From Nannochloropsis salina CCMP1776 (taxonomy: Eukaryota; Sar; Eustigmatophyceae; Eustigmatales; Monodopsidaceae): a stretch of DNA of 64,000 nt. The notes beneath the pieces are model-generated. The model saw nothing but the letters and a program-made list of their open reading frames with translations. It ran no database searches and was not told where the DNA came from. Position 1 is the stretch's first letter; every line of letters begins with the position of its first letter. Below, in pieces: positions 12,101 to 25,913 of this stretch. Both the position numbers and the translations under genes were made by a program. The stretch lies in the NCBI GenBank assembly GCA_004565275.1, contig SDOX01000001.1:799696-863695 (forward strand). The letters are read 5' to 3'.

Positions 12101-12510
12101 GTCAGAAGAATTGCTCAAATACTTCTTCGAACGAAGAATCTGGTGGTCGGTCTTGTGCTGGTAGCAGAAACGCCTTCAAGCGACTTGGAAGCCGTCTTCT
12201 TGAGAGCAGCAGAGGAAAATCTTCGCAAATAGTGGACGACTCCAGGAGTGGCGCCATGTCCGGGGGAAGGAGTGCAGACATCGACATGATGGCTGTCGCC
12301 CCTCCGTCTTTCCAAGAGAGCCTGCACGTTGTCCCACAACACCACATCGAGGCTTCTCAGAGTCTGCGTAAGATGGAGTCTCGTTTTCGACTGGATCTGA
12401 CAGACGATGAGGCCGAGAAGCACTTTGATGTGTTAGTCTACAAGGCAATAGGTGCGTTGGCTCCACAGGTGATAGAGGCCCTCCATAAACTTGCACTCAA
12501 GACCAAATAA
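9103..12510 (+). CDS. VPS34: Class III phosphatidylinositol 3-kinase (VPS34)
   Basis: Single-exon ORF, 1135 aa. It is expected to make PI3P on endosomal and autophagic membranes together with VPS15 and Beclin/ATG6 partners. Domains in order: a Ser-rich start coded by an AGC run; a C2 domain (about 60-200); a PIK helical domain (about 285-465); and a lipid-kinase domain (about 735-1130). Visible motifs are KVLIFKCREDLRQDQL (ATP-site Lys and activation of the N-lobe), the catalytic loop GDRHLHNIM and the metal-binding HIDFGF, followed by ILGKDPKP, a segment typical of class III enzymes. The C-terminus FRLDLTDDEAEKHF..HKLALKTK matches the regulatory tail helix. At 1135 aa it is longer than usual (about 880-950). 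The extra length comes mainly from a roughly 100-residue Ser/Gly-rich insertion at about 980-1085. Codon use is less GC-rich than that of genes to the right. Confidence 0.95.
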   Translation: MSKTFDECKICSSSSSSSGGESSQDEGWTEGEEEALPPKNSTIISEDTSYSTGTHCCIKFACRVLRLELPVDGPKSFLGIEREKLVVTCQLRGPADCDVETSSFNVASTTLPTSYNFSERHICWNQAVNLMTIEWSEELVSLRQAFAGAALHFMLWSSSALLGQADFPLNVIDSENPLGPQIVQLRFTHAARKGQVQNHSYESWKLQKASSTGSFRSPRPSDLPVPKAMPLTKMRQRIVSEPSCLGDSGEKHSPTPPEPKLAHDSLESASMSASEVSTSSDYWPEEAALVFEIYFPPRRLPSLPRTAPLSSHGIWQRMQGLIARPSDALTSEEADLLWRHRHTVIPQDSRALVKLLRAWMLSTAFQYDMCTQQLRRVQDPEAHVLRAGGDDFEESASEFLSPVLELLEIWRAGPNDLSFMDAMKLLGAYFVHPAIRSLALQRLEEAADEELSFFSLQLVQLLRYEATFSIVPSPDPVIDSTPTSIDVTTSLRGGGYTRDAKIDTSPATGFPPTARANRLGRPRSLGKLLIERACRKLELANALFWHLESQMKHDRKNGHKFEAVRFALLYTLRESNEEVYKALCGQDKWFKSIIKIQYDVREGPGLRERKQARLRSLLAEKKLCEAPFPVPLPVDTSTFVTRLDATSACIYGSTTYPAFITFLSSPSGHDLNADIPLETAERDMCEKSWFAHSSTAIEKDELKSSYSLSVLGHTPSMWLSPRQPPRQQLHDLESSSTKGKVLIFKCREDLRQDQLVLQLFNLMDTILKHELGLDLCLTHYSVMAMGSGEGVVQYVPHAYTIADILASTDLTSSVSANKSKIMAFFRKHSTRLKRDNGEEKIKEEEKTNVKGGREGREEGDGMENSAMEVDPKVMDTYVKSCAGYCVMTHLLGIGDRHLHNIMLCPDGHLFHIDFGFILGKDPKPTPLLGPFRLSLSMVEGMGGKEHENFKRFKQLCTVAFLCLRRHASLIIWVVGLMVDAGLKDLGGTAHVARSSGIREGQKNCSNTSSNEESGGRSCAGSRNAFKRLGSRLLESSRGKSSQIVDDSRSGAMSGGRSADIDMMAVAPPSFQESLHVVPQHHIEASQSLRKMESRFRLDLTDDEAEKHFDVLVYKAIGALAPQVIEALHKLALKTK

Positions 12511-13426
12511 AGCATTGAGTGGCCATGATTGGGTGTGCTTTCTTTTTCCACGAATACGAAAGACTGGTGTAAGGAGTACAAAAGGTGGTAATTGCACTCA
12601 CTCAAGGTTCAATTCGTAAAGCCGCCCTGAAGTACCACGGCATGTAAAAATTAGTCGTATTCTGGCCATACGAACGACAAAGTTAAAAGATATTTTAGTG
12701 CAAGCAGTCTTCAATGGAGGACGACAACCGTGGTTCTGGCTGCTTGCGTAGGAAGTAAAGCGCTACCGCGAAGATAATCACACTGTAGACCTGTCCTTGA
12801 AAGAAAGGCATTTTTATGTACCCTTCTCTTGGCAAGCTGTCCTCGAGTTCAACAGGGGAGCTCTTTGTTCTTTGGTTGATCAAGTCCAGCAAAGGGGTCT
12901 ACTTGGACAGGCACGCAGATCTGGCTTTTTTTGGGAGTCCTTCTGTTGGTCATGCCCCGAAACATATTTCTTTACACACTAGTCCTTATGCTTGCAATGT
13001 CTTGTCATTTGATATGGCTTGATATCGTTCAATTAGTACTTTTACCATGTAAATGATTATTAAATTGACAGGTGACAGAGCAAAGATTACAGTCATGTCA
13101 GAATAACTGTGACAAAGGACACTTCATTAAAGATGTATCCACACTCATCCAGCGCTTAGCCTTGAAAGCAGCAATTAAATAGTGAATTTGGGATTAAATG
13201 ACATTCTGTGAAACTCTTCAATCGATACAAGACGCGATACTGAAAATGTATAAGACACTTCCTATTCATAACCTTACTCAAAGCCAAGCTTGGGGTCGAA
13301 GGGGCGTAAAAGGGACTCCCATATGACGTTTTAAATATACTACTGGACAGTATGATACAAAAGAAAAGCAATCATGTCTTCCGCTGACATGTATCAAGCG
13401 CGAACCTCCCGCTCATGTTTCTTTGG
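12511..13426. other. Convergent AT-rich intergenic region
   Basis: Lies between the 3' ends of VPS34 and the GT92-like gene. It is A/T-rich with no ORF above about 70 codons of any interest. It presumably contains the two 3' UTRs. Nothing else is seen. Confidence 0.5.
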
Positions 13427-14875
13427 CTACGTATAAGTGCCATTCCAAGGTTCAGGCCGCTCTGCGGCGGGTATCTTGCCCGTAGTCTTCATATCTTCGA
13501 TTTGCTGTAGAAGAGCGTGGACACGGCATGCGTAGTCGGCAGCAATGGGGCTTGAGACCAGATTGAAGTCCCTTTGGAAAAATCTTTTAAACGGTGTCTC
13601 CTCCAGCTGTTGCTTATTATGGTTGTGATACGCCTTCGTGCTGTATTCTTCCAGGCTCCGCAAGTAGTGGTTCACACGGATGTCCCTTATAGTCGTCTGC
13701 GACTTGCATGACACATTATTTTCCTTTCCGAAGTTGTGTACGTTTGCTAGTGTGGTCGCGTTGAAGGCTTTGCCTTCCGGATTTATATTCGCAATCAGCT
13801 TGCCATTCCATATTCCGCCACCGTAGTCGCTGGATGCCATGAGATACGTCTCAATAACCAGACCCGACGGCTTCTTATGCTGGAAGGATGACCCGTACCA
13901 GGTCCTATGGATAGCCAAGCATGCTTCGCCCCTGTAGTTCTTGTTGAGGGTCTCGGATAATGTCTCGTTTGGGACTGAGGATAGAGCGAACTCGTCAGCG
14001 TCAATGAAGGCGATCCATCGCAGACCTTCCTCCTCAGCACGCTCCCGTAGGCTTTTAGAACAAGTGTTCAGGCTCGTGACCTGCATCTTAGAGCTCGAAG
14101 GATTGGGGTGGCCCGTCATGTTGTGGTATTCGACGATGCCCAACGCCACGTACTTCTCCAACACCGACCAAGGATTGTCCTGGGAGGCATCGTCGTAAAT
14201 GACGAATTTGCTCACGCCTTGCAACCAGTGGAATGCAATGTATTCGTCCAGGATTCTCGCTTCGTTCTTCAATACCATGCACACTGCAATGTCTCGGCGT
14301 ACTCCGTCAAGCTTATTCCACGGATCAGCTTCTTTGTGGTCGTCAATCTTGCAGTCGCCATGCTTTTGTTTGCGAGCCAGTACAGCACCAGCAGTCTTCA
14401 TGACTAGATCATCCGATGAATGGAGTTCCTCGATGAAGGACGCACGGTAGTATCGACGCAACTCTTCAGACCCGGAGGCATTGACCGGCATGCCTAAGGA
14501 GGCATTGAGAGACGTCTGTGCGTCTTTCTTATGCAAAAGTGCCTGTGACATTACAGGGCCAGCAGAGACAGAAGACGCATCGTCTCGTGTCGTGGCAGAG
14601 ACTATCTGCTGATTGCTTTGCTCTTTTTGTGGTAACGAAGGCGGGAGCTCTTCATTTGCTTCCTCAAGGTCGAGAAAGTTTCTGGAGTCTGGCGCCACCG
14701 AGTCCAAGTATTTCGACATAGGAAGAGCTTGCATTGCTATTGAAGCCTCCTGGATTTTAGCTCGATCTGATACGGCGAAGCCTCCTAGAATATCAAAATA
14801 TAGGAAAGCATACATTATCACCAATGCAGACAAGAAACGTCCTGTAATTTTGTTAATGTCGATGCGTCTCCTCAT
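13427..14875 (-). CDS. GT92-like (DUF23) type II membrane glycosyltransferase
   Basis: Single-exon ORF, 482 aa. A short cytosolic N-terminus (MRRRIDINK..) precedes one hydrophobic segment (about 13-35), giving the type II topology of Golgi glycosyltransferases. A stem of about 150 residues follows, then a GT-A fold starting at about 190: AVCMVLKNEARILDEYIAFH and GVSKFVIYDDASQDNPW, which are hallmarks of the Glyco_transf_92 / Glyco_tranf_2_4 group. The metal-binding motif is IDADEF (about 290). A conserved late motif VHNFGK and a His-rich segment (VNHYLRSLEEYSTK) fit the family, whose members transfer Gal or related sugars. Donor and acceptor cannot be read from sequence. It sits in the AT-richer zone. 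Confidence 0.8.
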   Translation of the reverse strand: MRRRIDINKITGRFLSALVIMYAFLYFDILGGFAVSDRAKIQEASIAMQALPMSKYLDSVAPDSRNFLDLEEANEELPPSLPQKEQSNQQIVSATTRDDASSVSAGPVMSQALLHKKDAQTSLNASLGMPVNASGSEELRRYYRASFIEELHSSDDLVMKTAGAVLARKQKHGDCKIDDHKEADPWNKLDGVRRDIAVCMVLKNEARILDEYIAFHWLQGVSKFVIYDDASQDNPWSVLEKYVALGIVEYHNMTGHPNPSSSKMQVTSLNTCSKSLRERAEEEGLRWIAFIDADEFALSSVPNETLSETLNKNYRGEACLAIHRTWYGSSFQHKKPSGLVIETYLMASSDYGGGIWNGKLIANINPEGKAFNATTLANVHNFGKENNVSCKSQTTIRDIRVNHYLRSLEEYSTKAYHNHNKQQLEETPFKRFFQRDFNLVSSPIAADYACRVHALLQQIEDMKTTGKIPAAERPEPWNGTYT

Positions 14876-15797
14876 GAATGCTGTTTAAAGATGTCCAGTT
14901 GTGTTGTTCGGAGCATGGTGAGCCATGATCTGTGATTTCAGCCAAACCCCAGGACACTTCATGCAGATTCCTGCCTTATCTGTTTTTACGTAGGTTATAA
15001 GATGCATCAGATACCGGTTTTTAAGGTTGTTTGATTGATCGGAATGATATTTCCAAGTGAAAATGTAATGGTACACTTTTTGTAAATGTCTATGAGCTTG
15101 ACCTTGGAAAGATCTTTCTACAAATGCTTGTACCACATTATTGATTGGAAGACATTCTACCATGGGCCAGGAATATTCATGTTTTCCGTTACCAGCCGTT
15201 TTTCAAAGTACGCTTCCTGTCGGGTATACATTTGTTCAACTTTTCGCCTCCCTCCCACACTGTAGATTACTCCACGCAATATCTAATCTGAAATAGACTT
15301 GACAATGAATTTATATGACGACATGAAATCACTTGATATTTGTTTAACGCGGATGAAATCATAAGATTTGTTGTTTTTGAGGTTCCTGGTCCATTAGTAA
15401 CCTGGTGGCGCATCGGGCCAATTATTTGAACAGCGGAGAAACATTGCAATTAAACTTTCCTGAAGGCCGTGCAGTGCATTTAGCGTGATGTCTATAGCAT
15501 ACAACATGCAGAAGATGTGCGAGTAAGCTTGATGTGCGAAATGATTATTAGCCGCATACCCTCAAAAGATAGAGGTTCAGCGAACAAAAAATAACCGATT
15601 TGATATGGAAAGAGAACAGACGGGTGCATTTATGAAGCAATCGACCCTGTGCAGCGATGGATGAAGGCAGCAGCAAAAATGGGAATCGCTTCACATATCA
15701 CTCGAGACGAAAGAAATGATATCATGCTGAAGATCAATTTGTACAGAAGATAAAAGCACTTCAGCCCCGTCACATTAAAAGCAAATCAGTTTAAACT
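14876..15797. other. AT-rich intergenic region
   Basis: Upstream of the GT92-like gene and downstream of the sulfurtransferase gene, both on the minus strand. It is A/T-rich with short ORFs only and holds the promoter of one gene and the 3' UTR of the other. No structured element was recognised. Confidence 0.45.
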
Positions 15798-17057
15798 TTA
15801 CTTGTCCATTTCTGAAGAAACAGGAAAGTCGTCCCGCTTCCCCCACTCATTCCAGGACCCATCAAAATTACTCGTTCGCATGCCATACAGCTGATTGAGT
15901 ACAAAAATAACAACTGTGGATGCAACACCGCCGTTACAATAAACACACGTCAGAGGCGTTGCCTGCCCATCTATGCTTACACTTGCCTCGCGCAAAGTCA
16001 GTTCCAAAGCACCTTTCGATTTCATCCGCCGGTATGGAAGTCGCGAAAGCGGATGTACTATGGGGGGTGTCAGCAGATCTTTGTAGGGCAGGGAGAGCGC
16101 GCAGGGAATGTGTCCTGCGCGTGAAGAGCGGGAGACCCTTCCCATGTACTGCTCCCAACTGCGTGCATCGATTATTTGCATGTTCTCACTTTCAGAGTCC
16201 TCTTGACAGAACTGCAAGACTTGTCTGGCGTCCACGCTGGAGGAAAGAAAGGAAGGGGTCATTGCGCCGTCGACAGATGTGGCTATAAACTCACTCTCCC
16301 ATGCTTCATTTATTTTCAAGGGGCACGGCGCGTCGGCAGTCACAGGCCAGTCTTCTGCAAGCCACTTGTTCCACCCACCATCAAGGATAGCCACCGCTTG
16401 ATGTCCTGCCATGCGCAAAGCCCACCACAGCCTTGTGGCAAAAAGGAAATTACCGTTGTCATAAATGACGACCCGCTTCCTCAATCCCACGCCTCTTGAT
16501 TCCATGCATACGCGAAAGTCATCAAGTGGTAGTATTTGAACGGGAACTCCGGCATCGTCCGTGTAAGCGATGTCCTCGATCCAATCTACGAAGGCCGCAT
16601 TTGGAATATGCGCATCGACGTAATCGCCCTTCAAAGCAATATATTCGGTTTCTTGCGTGCCATTAGTGACAGGGGCCTTAGAAACCTCTCCGCGGATGTC
16701 GAGAATGGCTAAGTCTTCATCGTCGACATGGTCTGCTAGCCATTCAGTGGTCACAAGTCCCGGTAGGTCTGGGACATCGATGCTGCGACTGGCGGCCGGC
16801 AGGTCGGGAACGACCCCTGATGAGAATGGAACCAAGTCCCTGCCACGCTGGTGCAGTCGTCGCGACAGCGATATCCATGAATTTGAGACGTCGTATTGCA
16901 CATTGGGTGAAAATTGCGATACGAAGGCATCACATACTCCGGAGGAGATGATGGCATTCAGAAAATGCGGCCGGACGAGGAAGAGGAGAAGTAGTTGCGT
17001 CCCGATGGACGCGAGGTCCCTCCGAGAAAGCTTCAGTGCCTGATAACTGCCCAACAT
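15798..17057 (-). CDS. Two-domain thiosulfate/3-mercaptopyruvate sulfurtransferase
   Basis: Single-exon ORF, 419 aa. Two tandem rhodanese domains lie at about 95-225 and 250-415. Domain 1 has ILDIRGE, DAHIPNAAFVDWIEDI and LDGGWNKW. Domain 2 has IIDARSWEQYMG, AGHIPCALSLPYKDL and the catalytic loop VYCNGGVAST, with the nucleophilic Cys near residue 371. A CNGGVAST loop resembles mercaptopyruvate sulfurtransferases more than true rhodaneses (CRxGxR). It would move sulfane sulfur from mercaptopyruvate or thiosulfate to thiols or cyanide. The N-terminus (about 1-90) is an extra segment: a hydrophobic stretch (QLLLLFLVRPHFLNAII) followed by ..VCDAFVSQF.., compatible with a signal peptide plus transit peptide. 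Organelle targeting is therefore likely, but which organelle is uncertain. Confidence 0.88.
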   Translation of the reverse strand: MLGSYQALKLSRRDLASIGTQLLLLFLVRPHFLNAIISSGVCDAFVSQFSPNVQYDVSNSWISLSRRLHQRGRDLVPFSSGVVPDLPAASRSIDVPDLPGLVTTEWLADHVDDEDLAILDIRGEVSKAPVTNGTQETEYIALKGDYVDAHIPNAAFVDWIEDIAYTDDAGVPVQILPLDDFRVCMESRGVGLRKRVVIYDNGNFLFATRLWWALRMAGHQAVAILDGGWNKWLAEDWPVTADAPCPLKINEAWESEFIATSVDGAMTPSFLSSSVDARQVLQFCQEDSESENMQIIDARSWEQYMGRVSRSSRAGHIPCALSLPYKDLLTPPIVHPLSRLPYRRMKSKGALELTLREASVSIDGQATPLTCVYCNGGVASTVVIFVLNQLYGMRTSNFDGSWNEWGKRDDFPVSSEMDK

Positions 17058-17488
17058 GTATGGAGTTGCCCTGTGACACGTTTTTGGTCATCAAGACGGC
17101 ACTATCAGCATAAAAACATACCCACCGACTTAGAATCGTTCCGATCCGTTCGAGCCTAGAGCGGGCGATGACATCTGCGTGGAAATCGCGGGCCTTACGC
17201 CGGAACCCCAGGTTGACCATGGCCTCGGCGCGCGTGCCCCACGGGTCTGTCATGCGATAGTTTGCAATCCTGTTCTAAATGACCGGAAGAGGTCGAATGA
17301 GGGGGCTCGGTTGGACGTTTACCTGGTTTTCGGTGGTGGACCTCGGGGGGTAGGACGACGGGAGCGGAACGCCGTCCAGTACCGTGGCTCTATGGCTCTT
17401 CGTTCACTCATGGCACCGTTTTTAACACCCTTTCATGCGCCGGCAGGGATCCTTGTCGGGATTCAAAGGGATTCCCAAGAGCAAGCCA
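17058..17488. other. Divergent promoter region
   Basis: About 430 bp between the sulfurtransferase (minus) and the RRM protein (plus). It should contain both promoters and 5' leaders. No clear TATA box or other motif is assigned. Confidence 0.4.
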
Positions 17489-18298
17489 ATGAGTGACGCT
17501 GAGGAGGCTATTGCGAGTACAGCGGTGGAGGAGACCCCTAAGAACGAGGAGGAGGCCTTAAATGATGTAAGTTTTCATGACTTTCTCACCTCAGACAATC
17601 CTTGATGCTAATTTTGCCGAAAAACATATGTGCTACAGGAGGGAAAGCTGTACATTGGTAATCTTTCATTCAAAACCACTGAGGATGGCCTGCGCGAGGC
17701 GTTTTCTGAGCATGGAGAGGTTTCGTTTGCCCGTGTCATCAGTGACCGAGACACCGGTCGTTCCCGGTAAGCTATGATATCAAAAATTGATTGTTGCTAT
17801 GTCAAGAGGATAGAGGCATTTAATGAATAATTTACCCGTCTCAGGAAGTGGTCTGAAGAGGTCTTCTTGCATGAGGGAGGGCCTTCCACCCATCCCCTCT
17901 CATTCCTTCATTCCCGTCGTTCCCCGCGGTATAAAATCCGCACAGAGGCTTCGGGTTTGTGACTTTCACGAACAAAGAAGATGCTCAGGGGGCTATCGAT
18001 GCGCTGAACGAAACCGAGCTTGACGGACGCCCGATCCGGGTGAGCAAGCTCTTCAAGTGACCTCCCACTTCTCCGAACACGATCTGTCGAACCATTTCCC
18101 TTTCCTCTCTCACATACACGGCTTTCATACTCCATGACACAGGTTAATTTCGCCCAGCCCCGCGATTCGAATGCTCCTCGCCGTCCTCCTCGCAGCTACC
18201 GGGGCCGGGGGCGCGGGCGTGGATTTCGCGGCCCCCGCAATCGTGGAGAGGGGGGTGGAGAGGGTGGGGGGGAGGGAAGCGCTGCTCCGGAATCGTAA
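17489..18298 (+). CDS. RRM-RGG RNA-binding protein
   Basis: Four exons joined by hand: 17489-17566, 17639-17766, 17946-18039 and 18143-18298, all GT-AG, giving 151 aa. An acidic N-terminus (about 1-26) is followed by one canonical RRM (about 28-102). RNP2 is KLYIGNLSF and RNP1 is RGFGFVTF; the RNP1 Arg codon is split across intron 2. The RRM ends in RPIRVNFAQPR and a C-terminal R/G-rich tail ([18 protein letters not shown]). This layout is shared by small glycine-rich RNA-binding and nucleolin-like proteins. A role in mRNA or rRNA metabolism is likely but cannot be narrowed. If intron 3 is retained, the frame ends after VSKLFK and the RGG tail is lost. Confidence 0.85.
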
Positions 18299-19352
18299 AG
18301 TAAGGTTCTAAGGCAGCCAGGTGGGATCTACGGTAGGAAGGAGCGCGATACGGGGTTTGTCTTCAAACGTGTGTGGTACCTTGACCCCAACCGTAAGGTC
18401 ACCTCCCTTATTGACGGCGGCTCGAAGCATGGGACTTGTGGTCCGTAAGTGATTTATTTTTCGTTGATGTCGACCTTTCGTGCGATGAGACATGTCTTAT
18501 GGCGAGACAGGAGGCGGTGACTTATTTCGTGACTGCTATCACTCTGGAGGGGTGGCCGCTGGGAAACTGGGGATGGAAGGTAGAAGACCATTTCCTAGAA
18601 TGGAAAGGAGAGGAGGAGGAAGGAGAGGGGAAGCGGTTGAGGGAGGAATGGGAGGAGGAGGATTTTTCGTGGAAAAAAGCAAGCCAGAGAGATGCCCTGC
18701 AATCGTTGTAGTCCCCTTTAAAGTGTTCACCTTTTATCTCATTTTAATCAGCAATAAACCTTGCCCAAGAAAAGCAATGACTGACGGTACTCAGCCATCA
18801 AAACGGGGTATGCGCAAAAGACAATCATGCCAAGTGTTGCGATTGCTTTAAAGTAGTTTATCCGCTCGAAGGGCAGCTCTCCTCTAAGGGAGTCCGGAGA
18901 AGGCGGTGTATGCCATTGCACAAGGCTTAATCAAAGCGACGGGGCTCCAGGCCATGCCTGCGATCCAGGGTTAGTACAAGGTGCAAGGGTTAGCATTTCA
19001 GTTATGCCATCCCGTCACATAAACAGCTGTACCTTAGTATGGAGCTCTCGAGATGGATAGGCGTAAGTTAGCCTGTAAACCGACCCTTGTAAATGGAATC
19101 ATTCTTTTATCCTTCCCATCACAAGCTTGCAAACGCAAAATTTCAAATTCAAAAAATCCTGTCCAACAGTAGGGTACGTCTGTATCTTCTCTTTTTCGAA
19201 GTCTTTTCCCGGTCTGACACTCCAAGACTCCAATCTAGTGATCTCCAAGTAGCCATCGCCATCCCTCACTCATACCGATCGTGTCGGGGCGCCTATCATA
19301 CACTTTGTTTTATGGCTGTCAGCGCCTTATGACTGATTTCCAAATTGCAACC
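18299..19352. other. Convergent intergenic region
   Basis: Between the 3' ends of the RRM gene (plus) and the Hsp70 gene (minus). There is a purine-rich patch at 18545-18680 and otherwise nothing recognisable. ORFs are short and without domains. Confidence 0.45.
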
Positions 19353-25101
<5,749 letters not shown>

Positions 25102-25913
25102 CTTTCGTTCAACAGCCACGCTGCAGAGGGGACAAAGGAGCCAGGGGGAAGGATTAGAAACAGGTCGAAGGTGCTGCGAGGTCGAGTCAACGAGTAGATA
25201 GAAACGGCAGGGCCTCCCTGATCCCGCAATCGCGACTTTAAACAGCACAGATGCAGACCACCGCCACAATCCCCTGGTGATCGATGTGAAACACCCCTTT
25301 GCATGCCGTGAACACGTGTCTGATGCGGTCCATGGACGAGGGATGGACACGAGGACGGTCATCCCCTTTTCGGCCCGGGCGCTCACCCTGCTCGCTCACT
25401 CCCCTCGTAAAGGAGGGGAGTGAGCGAGGGGTTTACTTGCACGAAAAGGTGGCAGGCACGGAGTCCTAGGCGTATATTGAGACATGCTTCGGCTGCGTAG
25501 CAAAGATCATTGGTTACTCGTCGGAAATCTTACCCTTAGCATGCACTTTCACACTCCCTCCTGACGCGTAGGGAAGAAGCAAGCCGGGCAGGGGGTGGAA
25601 CACATCGTCGTCCTTCGAATACGTGCTCCTTTTGCGCTCTTTAAGGGACACTCTTCGAGGAATTGTGGTTTCCATCGAGTTCCACGTTTTCTCAACGTGC
25701 GAAGAGGGCCGCATCGAGACCGTGGCACGATTTGTTGAGGAGCTTGTACAGTCATACAACGCAGACAGAACGCCCGCCCACTAGACAGGGTGCGGCGCCT
25801 TTGCGAAGAGCGTTGCGTTACTACCCAGTAGCAGTATGAAAAAAGATTTTACCACCCTTAAGGCGACAAGCGCCAGGCCAAGGGGTGGTGATGCATGTTT
25901 CACTCTACCCAAA
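25102..25913. other. Divergent region between Hsp70 and AAA ATPase genes
   Basis: Holds the Hsp70 5' leader and promoter and possibly that of the AAA gene. It contains one perfect hairpin (25391-25428). An ATTGG (inverted CCAAT) occurs near 25509. I could not identify a clear heat-shock element. ORFs here are short and unconvincing. Confidence 0.4.
25391..25428. repeat. Perfect inverted repeat, 16-bp stem, 6-nt loop
   Basis: The arm CTCGCTCACTCCCCTC (25391-25406) is exactly complementary to 25413-25428, with loop GTAAAG. It lies about 290 bp upstream of the Hsp70 start codon. It could be an RNA hairpin in a leader or a paired DNA-binding site; no function is proposed. Confidence 0.9.
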
